The notes beneath the pieces are model-generated. The model did not search any database and was not told where the DNA came from. It worked only from the letters and a program-made list of their open reading frames with translations. A DNA stretch of 64,000 nt from Collinsella sp. zg1085 (GTDB taxonomy: Bacteria; Actinomycetota; Coriobacteriia; Coriobacteriales; Coriobacteriaceae), in contig NZ_CP076545.1 of assembly GCF_018889955.1 (NCBI RefSeq), positions 930,001 to 994,000 on the forward strand, given 5' to 3'. A program made the translations under genes and the position numbers. This document shows, piece by piece, positions 9,170-18,106 of the stretch (its first letter is position 1; every line of letters begins with the position of its first letter).

Positions 9170-9849
9170 GCACAAACCCCTTGATAGGCACGTGAGCCCA
9201 ACTCACGCAGCCGAACAATCTCAGCCGCGGGATCGCTCGATGAAAAGACCGCAGACCCAGCAACTAGCACATTTGCCCCAGCGCGCGCTACCTCTTCGGC
9301 ATTTGCAGCAGATATGCCACCATCCACCTCAATCAGGGGAGCAACGTTATGAGCTTGACAAAGTGATTTGAGAGAGCGAATCTTTGAAAGGGTATTGGGA
9401 ATAAAGCTTTGACCGCCAAAACCAGGATTGACACTCATCAACAAAACAATATCAAGGTCTTCGATAATATCTTCAAGCAATAAGACTGGTGTTGCTGGAT
9501 TTAGAACAACACCAGCTCTCACACCGCGCTTCTTGAGATGCTGAATAGTGCGATTAAGGTGAACCGAAGCCTCAAGATGAATTGTAATAATGTCTGCCCC
9601 TGCATCAACATACCAATCAGCCATGGTATCAGGGTCAGATACCATCATGTGTACATCAACCGGAATATCAGATACACGTTTTACCGCACGCAACACATCA
9701 GGTCCAAAGGTAAGGTTCTTTGTAAAATGACCATCCATCGTATCAAAATGAATGAGGTCTGCGGTATGAATACGCTCAAGATCACGTGCGAGATACGCCA
9801 TATCAGCAGACAAAATAGAGGGCGCTATAAGAACGGAAGAATGAGACAT
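9166..9849 (-). CDS. rpe: ribulose-phosphate 3-epimerase
   Basis: Rpe interconverts ribulose 5-phosphate and xylulose 5-phosphate in the pentose phosphate pathway. It is a 227 aa TIM-barrel protein with the usual markers: APSILSAD at the N-terminus, HFDTMDGHF (metal ligands), VHMMV, MSVNPGFGGQ and VDGGI. It starts eight bases after gpsA and overlaps the cysteine desulfurase start, so it belongs to the same operon. Confidence 0.97.
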   Translation of the reverse strand: MSHSSVLIAPSILSADMAYLARDLERIHTADLIHFDTMDGHFTKNLTFGPDVLRAVKRVSDIPVDVHMMVSDPDTMADWYVDAGADIITIHLEASVHLNRTIQHLKKRGVRAGVVLNPATPVLLLEDIIEDLDIVLLMSVNPGFGGQSFIPNTLSKIRSLKSLCQAHNVAPLIEVDGGISAANAEEVARAGANVLVAGSAVFSSSDPAAEIVRLRELGSRAYQGVCA

Positions 9850-9857
9850 ATAAACTC

Positions 9858-10862
9858 CTATGCAATTCCATAAAACTCAGAGGTGGGCAAACGTTCAAGT
9901 AGCTGAGCGAGGGCATCTTCGGGTGAGCCATCATTTATAAGAATATCGTGCAAGGCAAAGGTGAGCGGCGCGTCTACGTCCAACTGCTTTGCAAGTTCAG
10001 ACACACTTATCGCCGCTGCTGCCCCTTCAACAACCATATGACGCTTAGCCTGATACGCTTCAAGGCTCGTGCCTTGTGCAAATGCAACGCCAAACATACG
10101 ATTGCGCGAATGCTCAGAGGTGCACGTCGCAACAAGATCGCCCATGCCCGCAAGTCCCATGCAGGTCATAGCTTCTCCCCCACGCGCACAACTAAGGCGC
10201 GTAATTTCGGCTAGTCCGCGCGTCATTATGAGTGCCAAAGTATTATCACCAAGACCACTACCAGCAGCGATACCGCAGATAATCGCAATAACATTTTTAG
10301 CAGCCGCGCACATTTCAACACCTATGACATCATGACTAACATAGACGCGAAACTGAGGAGAGATGAGCGCGTTTCGAAAAAAGTATGCAATATCATCATG
10401 TTCAGCGGCAATCACGGCAGCAGAAAGTGAACCCAAACAAACCTCTTCTGCATGATTAGGACCAGAAAGCACTGCAATACGTTCATGATTTCCGAGCTCT
10501 TCAGCAATGACTTCTGTCATTAAGAGTCCACTTTTCTGTTCAATCCCCTTTGTCAGACACAGAATCGGACAGGTCGAAGGAATCCAAGCCTGAGCTGCAT
10601 GCAGCGTAGCGCGAAGATGTATTGAGGGAACCGCTATAATAACGCCATCAGCATCAACAAGCGCATTTTCAAGTGAGGCATGGGCACTAATATTGAGCGG
10701 CAGCTCGTAGGTAGAAAGATAGCTTGGATTTTTATGAAACTCATTGATACCAGCAGCAACCTCTGCCTCATGCGCCCATAAACTGACAGTATCGGCATGT
10801 CCTGCCGCGAGTCCAGCTACAGCCGTGCCCCATGATCCCGCTCCAATAATACTTAGCTTCAC
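9858..10862 (-). CDS. gpsA: NAD(P)H-dependent glycerol-3-phosphate dehydrogenase
   Basis: GpsA makes sn-glycerol 3-phosphate from dihydroxyacetone phosphate for phospholipid synthesis. The 334 aa protein has the N-terminal nucleotide-binding GAGSWGTAVA, then CLTKGIE and the catalytic-domain segment AAKNVIAIICG with its lysine. The start is a GTG in a GTGA overlap with the plsY stop. PlsY uses its product, so the pair forms one biosynthetic unit. Confidence 0.97.
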   Translation of the reverse strand: MKLSIIGAGSWGTAVAGLAAGHADTVSLWAHEAEVAAGINEFHKNPSYLSTYELPLNISAHASLENALVDADGVIIAVPSIHLRATLHAAQAWIPSTCPILCLTKGIEQKSGLLMTEVIAEELGNHERIAVLSGPNHAEEVCLGSLSAAVIAAEHDDIAYFFRNALISPQFRVYVSHDVIGVEMCAAAKNVIAIICGIAAGSGLGDNTLALIMTRGLAEITRLSCARGGEAMTCMGLAGMGDLVATCTSEHSRNRMFGVAFAQGTSLEAYQAKRHMVVEGAAAAISVSELAKQLDVDAPLTFALHDILINDGSPEDALAQLLERLPTSEFYGIA

Positions 10863-11533
10863 GATTTTGCTCCCTTATCTGTAAAGGAATGGACACCAAT
10901 CCGCGCTTCGCGATGCTGACTCAATCGCACGATATTACTGCGATGAGCCCACACAACACTCACGGATAACAGTATCCATATAGCACGCGCTTCAAGTGGC
11001 ATATCAGGAAAGAAGATGCTGAGGCTCAAGGGAAGACAAACGGCCGTTACGATAGAACCAAGCGATACAAAGCGGCTCACCAAAACAAGCACAGCAAAGA
11101 TTCCGAGATGTATAAGTGCCAGTGGCCACCAAAAGCCAAATAATATGCCAACACCCGTAGCAATGCCTTTGCCTCCCCGAAAACCCAAATAGGGGGAGAA
11201 AATATGCCCAAACAACGTAGCCAGTGCTACTGCTGCAAGCATAATATGAACATCATGAGAGGAAACGGGTAGCAGCGTTAAGAGCCAACGTGCACATATG
11301 ATGCAAAGGCTTCCTTTAACAAGGTCACCGATAAGCGTCAATACAGCAACAACAGGTCCAGCAACACGCAAGGCGTTCGTGGTGCCAATGTTTCCCGAGC
11401 CAGCACTCCGAATATCGCCTGCACCAAAAAGCTTTCCAAGTAAGACCCCAAACGGGATGCCCCCAATAAAGTAGCTGACTATCATGAGTGCAATACAAGC
11501 AATCCAGGGTTGTTCAAGCAGCATGTTTTGCAT
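10859..11533 (-). CDS. plsY: glycerol-3-phosphate acyltransferase PlsY
   Basis: This 224 aa membrane enzyme transfers an acyl group from acyl-phosphate to glycerol 3-phosphate. The family motifs are visible: GGIPFGVLLGK, DIRSAGSGNIGTTNALR (near 38-54), GGKGIATGVG, and about five hydrophobic segments. ATG 11533 has AAAGGG upstream. It is nine bases from der and overlaps gpsA. The PlsX partner is not in the window. Confidence 0.95.
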   Translation of the reverse strand: MQNMLLEQPWIACIALMIVSYFIGGIPFGVLLGKLFGAGDIRSAGSGNIGTTNALRVAGPVVAVLTLIGDLVKGSLCIICARWLLTLLPVSSHDVHIMLAAVALATLFGHIFSPYLGFRGGKGIATGVGILFGFWWPLALIHLGIFAVLVLVSRFVSLGSIVTAVCLPLSLSIFFPDMPLEARAIWILLSVSVVWAHRSNIVRLSQHREARIGVHSFTDKGAKS

Positions 11534-11542
11534 AGATGCCCT

Positions 11543-12886
11543 TTAAGAATCGCGCTTGTTACTATCGTGCTTTTTACGAAAATGAAGGCGGATAGGAGTT
11601 CCCGCCAGAGGAAAGCTCTCACGCAGACGGTTTTCAACATAACGGCGATAACTGTCGCTCACCAAATCGGTATGGTTAACAAAAAAGGCAAAGGTTGGTG
11701 GATTAATAGCAACTTGTGTGGCGTAGTGCATCTTTAGACGGCGTTTGCCATCAACTATGGTGTGCCCAAACTCACGGAGATTGAGCAAGAACTGGTTAAG
11801 TTTTGCGGTTGTAGTGCGCGAAGCTCGGGCAGCGGCGGCGTCATCGATGAGTGCCCAGATTTTCTCGATGGAGCGTCCTGTTAATGCCGAGACACGAAGT
11901 ATTGATGCCCAGGGTGCCAACGTTAAGCGGCGCTCAACCGTTTCCATGACCTCATCGCGTGCACGGTCGTCGTGAAGGAGGTCCCATTTATTGAGTAGTA
12001 CCACCAAGGCGCAACCACGCTCAATGGCCAAGTTGGCAACCTTTTGGTCTTGCTCGGTAACACCAGTTGTTGCATCAACCACTAAAAGCGCAACGTCCGC
12101 TCTATCAATTGAGCGCAAGCCGCGTACCATAGAGTAATACTCGATGTTTTCATATACCGTACTCTTTTTACGAATACCTGCAGTATCAACCAGTTTATAT
12201 GTCGTATTTCCACGCTCAACGATAGTGTCGATAGCATCGCGCGTGGTGCCTGCAATGTCAGAGACGATTGAGCGCTCAGAGCCAATAATTTTGTTAAAAA
12301 GTGAGGACTTACCCGCATTAGGGCGACCAATGATTGCAATCGACAATATATCAGATGCCGTCTCTTGCTCCTGGTCGGTCTGCTCATTGGGCAACAGAGC
12401 CACAATCTCATCAAGCAAATCGCCTGTTCCGTGTCCATGCAGCGCAGAAACAGCACGTGGCTCACCTATGCCAAGCGAATAAAACTCCCACAGGCGCTCC
12501 TCTTCCCTATCAGGGTTATCCAGTTTGTTAACGAGCAAGAATATGGGAATATCAGCGCGCTTGAGCATGCGAGCAACCGTCTCGTCCTCCTCAGTCACAC
12601 CCACCGAGCCATCAACCACAAAAAGAATGACGTGCGCCTCATTACATGCCGCGAGTGCCTGATCGCGAATAGCATCCGAGAATACATCATCACTTTTAAG
12701 CGGCTCGATGCCACCAGTATCAACCAGCGCAAAAGTGCGGCCATTCCAATCGGCCTCGTGATAAGAGCGGTCGCGCGTGACACCACGGCTCTCATGAACA
12801 ATTGCATCACGTGTTTGAGCAATACGGTTTACAAGAGTCGATTTGCCCACGTTGGGACGACCGACAATAGCTACAATGGGTTTCAC
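11543..12886 (-). CDS. der: ribosome biogenesis GTPase Der (EngA)
   Basis: Der is a double-GTPase needed for 50S subunit assembly. The 447 aa protein has two G domains, each with a P-loop (GRPNVGKST near 8 and GRPNAGKSS near 187), DTGG/DTAG switches and NKLD/NKWD motifs, followed by a KH-like C-terminal domain. The start is GTG with AGGAG upstream. It directly follows the DUF512 radical SAM gene, a neighbour arrangement known from other Gram-positive genomes. Confidence 0.97.
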   Translation of the reverse strand: MKPIVAIVGRPNVGKSTLVNRIAQTRDAIVHESRGVTRDRSYHEADWNGRTFALVDTGGIEPLKSDDVFSDAIRDQALAACNEAHVILFVVDGSVGVTEEDETVARMLKRADIPIFLLVNKLDNPDREEERLWEFYSLGIGEPRAVSALHGHGTGDLLDEIVALLPNEQTDQEQETASDILSIAIIGRPNAGKSSLFNKIIGSERSIVSDIAGTTRDAIDTIVERGNTTYKLVDTAGIRKKSTVYENIEYYSMVRGLRSIDRADVALLVVDATTGVTEQDQKVANLAIERGCALVVLLNKWDLLHDDRARDEVMETVERRLTLAPWASILRVSALTGRSIEKIWALIDDAAAARASRTTTAKLNQFLLNLREFGHTIVDGKRRLKMHYATQVAINPPTFAFFVNHTDLVSDSYRRYVENRLRESFPLAGTPIRLHFRKKHDSNKRDS

Positions 12887-12904
12887 AGCCAGAACTCCTG
12901 ATAC

Positions 12905-14332
12905 TTAGTGGTGGTCATCATGCGCAAGCTGCTGCTCAAGAAATTGCACCAGCTCATTTGGGGTTGTTGGCGCAACATAAGCCTGAGCACCACGCTGGCG
13001 CAGAGCTTGCAATATGTCCTTCTGATGATACCCATCTAAGGTGAGCCTATCAGCGTTGAACATAATGGAGGGCAGAATGAGCATAATCCCGCTCAGCGTC
13101 CGAGGCAGCTGGGCTAACAAGTCCTCAGCACAAATCAGTCCGGTAACATTCACATTGCCGCCAAAATAATCATTGCGAATAGCGAAAACCGTGCCGGTAA
13201 GAGGACGTACCTCAACTAAATCAGCTACCGTGCCCCGCGCTGCTTCACCGCTAATTACCATCAAATCAAGACCCCGCGCACGTAACATATGGGCAAGCGA
13301 TTCAAGACGGGAAAACTCATGATGAAGCAAGGCATATGAGTCGTCCATAAATGAGCGAATCATACCAATTCCATCGTAAAACTGAGGGTAGCCATCATAG
13401 AAATCTGATGGCGGTGGGTCCATATGCGCCGCAATATAAAACTCATCAGACAACTGAAAGGTATGGCGGCCAAAGCGCTCAAAGGCACGGTCCTGATACG
13501 GACGCACCAGTTTGACTATCTCACGAGCACGCTCAACATCATCTGAGTATGAAGAGCTAAAACGCTTTTGATGTTTGGTAAAACCAAGAGGAACGATGCC
13601 TAGGCTGGTAATTTCTTCATGCGCTTCGCAATAGCCAAGCGTTGCTCTAAGCTCTTCTCCATCATTCAAATCCGGGCACAAAACAATTTGGGCATGAATT
13701 TCTATGCCGGCGCTCATAAGCTGTTCAAGCACTTCAATGCCCCGTGCAGCGTTTTTGCCGATGAGTCGGGTACGAACCTCAGGACTAATGGCATGTATAG
13801 ACACGTTCATAGGGCTTAAGCCCTTTTCAATAACCTGTGCAACATCAGCGTCACTCATATTGGTAAGCGTGACAAAATTGCCTTGCAAAAATGACAGACG
13901 ATAGTCATCATCGCGAATCATAAGTGATTTGCGGCTTTCACGGGGAAGCATCGTCATAAAACAAAACACACATGTATTGACACAGGTGCGCATGCCATCA
14001 AAAACGGCATCGTTAAAGCTTAGACCCCAATCCTCCCCTGGATAGCGGTCAAGCGTACAGCTATTGAGGCTTTCGTCGCGCGGGTCAAAAACAACCAAAT
14101 CAATGGTTTCACCGTCCGCCTCCCAAAGCCAAACAACCATATCAGTAAGGCGCTCACCTGCAACCTGAACCACATACATGCCCGCTTCAATACCAGCATC
14201 ATCTGCAGGCGATTCTGGTCGAACCTGCGTAACAAGAGCGCCACGAAACTCACTCTCGCCTGTTGCACGACGTGTTTTGGCTCCATAGTCTGCAAAGACT
14301 TGTGCATAATCAGGAACAGTAGGCGCACTCAT
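12905..14332 (-). CDS. DUF512 radical SAM protein with N-terminal PDZ-like domain
   Basis: This 475 aa protein has an N-terminal PDZ-like segment (about residues 25-80; ESPADDAGIEAG), then a radical SAM cysteine motif C-x3-C-x2-C (CVNTCVFC near 115-122), and a C-terminal DUF512 region. The family probably binds a 4Fe-4S cluster, but no substrate has been proved. I chose ATG 14332 because it forms an ATGA overlap with the ispH stop; an in-frame ATG lies seven codons earlier. It sits between ispH and der. Confidence 0.88.
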   Translation of the reverse strand: MSAPTVPDYAQVFADYGAKTRRATGESEFRGALVTQVRPESPADDAGIEAGMYVVQVAGERLTDMVVWLWEADGETIDLVVFDPRDESLNSCTLDRYPGEDWGLSFNDAVFDGMRTCVNTCVFCFMTMLPRESRKSLMIRDDDYRLSFLQGNFVTLTNMSDADVAQVIEKGLSPMNVSIHAISPEVRTRLIGKNAARGIEVLEQLMSAGIEIHAQIVLCPDLNDGEELRATLGYCEAHEEITSLGIVPLGFTKHQKRFSSSYSDDVERAREIVKLVRPYQDRAFERFGRHTFQLSDEFYIAAHMDPPPSDFYDGYPQFYDGIGMIRSFMDDSYALLHHEFSRLESLAHMLRARGLDLMVISGEAARGTVADLVEVRPLTGTVFAIRNDYFGGNVNVTGLICAEDLLAQLPRTLSGIMLILPSIMFNADRLTLDGYHQKDILQALRQRGAQAYVAPTTPNELVQFLEQQLAHDDHH

Positions 14333-15213
14333 GCCAAAGGCATCCGATTCCATTTGAGTGTATACGGCCCTACAAGCTCAGTGAGAGCATCAAGCACTTC
14401 CTCAATATGTGCAGGTGGCGTTGAGGCGCCGGCGGTAATACCAATATGCAACGCATCTAAAAACCATGTTTTATCCAGCTCACCAGCAGATTCAATGTGG
14501 TAGCTTCTCGGTGCAACTTGGCTACAAAGCTCAAATAAACGACGCGTATTACCTGAGTTTTTACCGCCAATAACCAGCATGCAATCAGAGCGTTTAGCAA
14601 GCTCACATGCACTTGTTTGTCGCTCATGCGTAGCGGTGCAGATGGTATTCATCACGCGCAATTCATGTACCTGACACACCAAAGCCGCGCATATTGCCTC
14701 AACATGTTCTTTTGTTTGAGTTGTTTGAACAACAACACCAACCTTTTTTTGAAGCGTAAGTTTTTCTATATCGGCAGGTGAGCTAATCACGTAAGCACTC
14801 TTGCCCGCATGCCCTAAGATGCCTTCAACCTCAGGATGTCCTATCTCGCCAATAACAAGCACTTGATAGCCCTCATGCACGAGCTGAGCAGCTGCGCGCT
14901 GCACCGTATGAACGTAAGGACACGTTGCATCAACAACAGAAAGTCCGGTGGCATGAGCATCACGAATTATGTCCGGACTAACACCATGCGCCCGAATGAC
15001 AAGTGTGCCTTGTCGCGCATCCGCAATAGTTTTAGCAACGCCTACACCTTGTGCAACAAGCTCTGATACAACGCGGGGATTATGAATGAGCGGACCCAAG
15101 CTTGTAATATTGTCTGCGGTTTTAGCGGCTTCAGAAGTCATACGAAGTGCTCGTTCAACACCGTAGCAAACACCGGCATGCTCTGCAATTTCAACGCAAA
15201 TGGAAGCGCCCAT
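14329..15213 (-). CDS. ispH: 4-hydroxy-3-methylbut-2-enyl diphosphate reductase
   Basis: IspH is the last enzyme of the MEP pathway and yields isopentenyl and dimethylallyl diphosphate. The 294 aa protein shows the three cluster cysteines in HAGVCYGVERAL, DATCPYVH and ICTATHERQ, and also RAHGVSP and NSGNT. With dxr and ispG in the same window, the organism uses the MEP route. It follows plsC by two bases and overlaps the DUF512 gene. Confidence 0.97.
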   Translation of the reverse strand: MGASICVEIAEHAGVCYGVERALRMTSEAAKTADNITSLGPLIHNPRVVSELVAQGVGVAKTIADARQGTLVIRAHGVSPDIIRDAHATGLSVVDATCPYVHTVQRAAAQLVHEGYQVLVIGEIGHPEVEGILGHAGKSAYVISSPADIEKLTLQKKVGVVVQTTQTKEHVEAICAALVCQVHELRVMNTICTATHERQTSACELAKRSDCMLVIGGKNSGNTRRLFELCSQVAPRSYHIESAGELDKTWFLDALHIGITAGASTPPAHIEEVLDALTELVGPYTLKWNRMPLA

Positions 15214-15215
15214 GC

Positions 15216-15938
15216 TTATGACCGCCCCGGGTGCTGTGCGCGCAAGGTATCACGAAGTTCATAAACACGGCGCATAGCCTCTTTCTCAAGCCATGCCAAG
15301 CGCTCGCGCCGCCCAAGGCTCGCCGGAGCATCATTAAGGCTAAGCGAGCTACCTGCAGCAAGCCAGCAGGTACGTGGGAGTGAAATATGTGACCCCACCG
15401 GCGTTATGTCTCGAAAGCCACAAACCGCCATCGGCACCACCGGAGCTTTTGCCATCTGAGCAATAAGCGCAAATCCCCCATGAATTTCTACCGGCTGCGT
15501 ATCAGTTCTCACGCGCGTACCTTCTGGAAAGATAAGCAAATCCTCACCACGCATAAGTGCGCGCTGTGCACGACGCAGTGCCTTCATGTCAGCCGTACCG
15601 CGCTCTACCGGAAATGCACCGGCACGTGAAAAAGCCTGCGCCAAAAGGCCGTGTTTGAAAAACTCAGACTTAGCCATCGAGCGTACCGCGCGACCTTGCA
15701 TCATAAGATGTGCCACAATAACTGGAACCTCACCCATAGAGGTATGGTTGCATATAATGATGCGCCCAGAAGCATCTGAGCTTGCATTGAGATGTGTTGC
15801 ACCATCGATGCTCCAGCGCCATAAAAGTTTGGTTCCTAGCCACAATATCACGAGGGCGCAACGTAGCAATATGCGGCTCAAGAGCGGAAATTCACGCAGC
15901 GGTTTATCGTAAAACTCGTCGAGGGACCGGGTTGTCAT
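15216..15938 (-). CDS. plsC: 1-acyl-sn-glycerol-3-phosphate acyltransferase, HX4E variant
   Basis: PlsC makes phosphatidic acid from lysophosphatidic acid at the membrane. The 240 aa protein has an N-terminal hydrophobic segment (about 18-40), the catalytic block NHTSMGE with His65, and FPEGTR at 137-142. The usual HX4D motif reads HX4E here, with Glu70 in place of Asp. Its ATG overlaps the cmk stop (ATGA). The family is clear. Fully normal activity is not certain because of the Glu. Confidence 0.85.
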   Translation of the reverse strand: MTTRSLDEFYDKPLREFPLLSRILLRCALVILWLGTKLLWRWSIDGATHLNASSDASGRIIICNHTSMGEVPVIVAHLMMQGRAVRSMAKSEFFKHGLLAQAFSRAGAFPVERGTADMKALRRAQRALMRGEDLLIFPEGTRVRTDTQPVEIHGGFALIAQMAKAPVVPMAVCGFRDITPVGSHISLPRTCWLAAGSSLSLNDAPASLGRRERLAWLEKEAMRRVYELRDTLRAQHPGRS

Positions 15939-16612
15939 GCGCCTCTCTTTTCATTCATATACTCAATCAGCTCATCAACAATCTCTGTGATACCCATTTC
16001 TGTTGAATCAAGATGCACAGCATCAACAGATGGAATCATATTTTGAGCATCTTGCTCATCACGATACTGAATAGCGCGCAATACCTCAACGTATTCGAGA
16101 TTATATGCATCTTTATCAAGCGTTGTTATATCGTGTTCATGACGTTGTGCAACGCGGCGATGCGCTCGAACGCGTGCATCAGCGCTGAGATAGATTTTTA
16201 GCTCAGCATCAGGAAATACAACAGTACCAATGTCTCTTCCCTCAGCAACAATATCTTTTTTAGTAGCTAAGCTGCGCTGAATAGGCAGTAGCGCCGCACG
16301 CATCGAAGCATTAGTAGCAATATATGAAACAGCTCTATCAACTTCTGCCGTGCGAATATATTCACTCAAATCAATACCATCAGCAATAACCTGTGTTTGG
16401 GCTTGGCTCCCATCTAAATCAAGATTAAGTCGTTCAATGCGCTTGAGAATAGACTCCGTATCAGAAAAATCAATATTTTCACGAAGACATATTGCAGCAA
16501 CGCTTCGATATATAGCCCCCGTGTCTAACTTCTTAAAACCGGTTCGAGCAGCAAATTCACGGGCAATCGTTGACTTGCCAGAACCTGCAGGACCATCAAT
16601 TGCAACAATCAT
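15935..16612 (-). CDS. cmk: cytidylate kinase
   Basis: Cmk phosphorylates CMP and dCMP. The 225 aa length is standard. The P-loop GPAGSGKST (6-14), the substrate segment KLDTGAIYR, and AEGRDIGTVVFPDA are all present. It is joined by ATGA overlaps to both rluB upstream and plsC downstream. Confidence 0.97.
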   Translation of the reverse strand: MIVAIDGPAGSGKSTIAREFAARTGFKKLDTGAIYRSVAAICLRENIDFSDTESILKRIERLNLDLDGSQAQTQVIADGIDLSEYIRTAEVDRAVSYIATNASMRAALLPIQRSLATKKDIVAEGRDIGTVVFPDAELKIYLSADARVRAHRRVAQRHEHDITTLDKDAYNLEYVEVLRAIQYRDEQDAQNMIPSVDAVHLDSTEMGITEIVDELIEYMNEKRGA

Positions 16613-17358
16613 GACTGACCTTTCAAAGCATTATGTAAATCCACAAGTTCAGAATCACTCAGCAATCTCCACGCCCCTTGTGCCAATGAACCAAGCTCAA
16701 GAGGACCGAATGAAGGACGATGCAGCGTGAGAACCGGATGATGAATAGCAGAAAACATACGTTTTACCTGGTTCTTTCTTCCCTCACGGATATGTATACG
16801 CACCTGTGTGCACGATGAGGCTTTATACCCAACAAGCTCAACCTGAGCCGGTAAGCACGGGCCATCGTCGAGCATAATCCCTTGGCGCAACGGTTCTAGT
16901 TCGTGCTCCATCACATGACCATCAACAAGAGCCTCATAGCATTTCCAAACATGCCCAGAAGGGTGTAAGAGCTTCTGCGCAAGCTGACCGTCAGTCATAG
17001 CAAGCAAGAGCCCTGTGGTATCTGCGTCTAAGCGACCAACTGGAAAAAGCCCCGGAAATTCATCAACGGGCAAAAGTGAGGCAACACAGACCCGACCCTG
17101 AGGGTCGTGCATTGTGGTAAGAACACCTGATGGTTTATGCAACATAATATATGCAGGTTTATCCGCCAGTGCCACCGCAATTGAATCAACGCAGACTGCA
17201 TCACGCTCAGCATCTACCTTAGTGCCCAACTCGGTAACAATGATGCCATTCACTGAGACTCTACCAGCAGTTATGAGCGTCTCTGAACCACGTCTACTTG
17301 CTACACCTGCGCGCGCTAAAAACCGCTGTAAGCGCATGGTATGAGGATAGTTTTGCAT
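16609..17358 (-). CDS. rluB: rRNA pseudouridine synthase (RluB/RsuA family)
   Basis: This enzyme isomerises a uridine in ribosomal RNA. The roughly 249 aa protein has an N-terminal S4 RNA-binding domain (LQRFLARAGVASRRGSE) and a catalytic domain with the active-site Asp in GRLDADTTGLLL. The start is uncertain: ATG 17358 has a weak GGA upstream, ATG 17337 is closest to the conserved domain, and ATG 17412 overlaps the scpB end. It lies in the conserved scpA-scpB-rluB-cmk order. Confidence 0.9.
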   Translation of the reverse strand: MQNYPHTMRLQRFLARAGVASRRGSETLITAGRVSVNGIIVTELGTKVDAERDAVCVDSIAVALADKPAYIMLHKPSGVLTTMHDPQGRVCVASLLPVDEFPGLFPVGRLDADTTGLLLAMTDGQLAQKLLHPSGHVWKCYEALVDGHVMEHELEPLRQGIMLDDGPCLPAQVELVGYKASSCTQVRIHIREGRKNQVKRMFSAIHHPVLTLHRPSFGPLELGSLAQGAWRLLSDSELVDLHNALKGQS

Positions 17359-17398
17359 AGATGTAGATTCCAACGAGTCGCTATGTGATTGTATGTGC

Positions 17399-18103
17399 TT
17401 ATTCAAAGTCATCGCTTGCAGATCCAATAATCATAATATCGTCTTCAGAAGCAGAAGCATCTTCTAACAGCTCCTGTTCTTCTTGCATATCCTCCTCAGT
17501 TTCTTCAAGCGTTGATTGAAACGATCGGCCACTCAAACGTTCACGAATAAACTGACGTGCCTGTTCATCAGGGGCAAACTGCTCAAGGTCTGGAAGATCA
17601 CGGGTTGAGCGGAGGCCAAACTTTTCTAAAAACGTGTTGGTAGTGCCATAAATGATTGCTTGACCATGTGCAGCATCGCGTCCAAGCTCACGGATAAGCC
17701 CCTTATCTACCAGTGAAGATAAAACACCATCTGAGTTAACACCGCGTATACCTTTGATGGCCTCGCGGGTAACAGGCTGGTGATATGCCACAACGGCAAG
17801 TGTCTCAAGTGCCGCCTGCGACAGACGCTGTGTGTCCCAACTAAGCACAAACGCCTCAACGTGCTCATGATAAGCGGGATGGGTAAAGAGCCGCCATCCA
17901 CCAGCAACTTCTCGAAGCTGAATACCACGATTTGCATCACGATATTCTGCCTGAAGCTCTGCTAATAAAGACGCTGCCTCACCTGGTGCAATCTCTAAAA
18001 CTTGAGCGAGCGCAGATGCACTCACTGGGTCAGTTGCAACAAGCAAAAGTGACTCAAGAGCCGCTTTAGTGGTGTGAAAGTCAAGACTTTGTAGTGATTC
18101 CAT
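17399..18103 (-). CDS. scpB: segregation and condensation protein B
   Basis: ScpB forms the kleisin complex with ScpA and SMC that condenses and segregates chromosomes. The 234 aa protein has two winged-helix domains (SLLLVATDPVSASALAQVL, then ALETLAVVAYHQPVTREAI and GLIRELGRD) and a long acidic C-terminal tail rich in Glu. ATG 18103 has GAGGAG upstream, overlapping the region just before the scpA stop. Confidence 0.95.
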   Translation of the reverse strand: MESLQSLDFHTTKAALESLLLVATDPVSASALAQVLEIAPGEAASLLAELQAEYRDANRGIQLREVAGGWRLFTHPAYHEHVEAFVLSWDTQRLSQAALETLAVVAYHQPVTREAIKGIRGVNSDGVLSSLVDKGLIRELGRDAAHGQAIIYGTTNTFLEKFGLRSTRDLPDLEQFAPDEQARQFIRERLSGRSFQSTLEETEEDMQEEQELLEDASASEDDIMIIGSASDDFE

Positions 18104-18106
18104 CGA

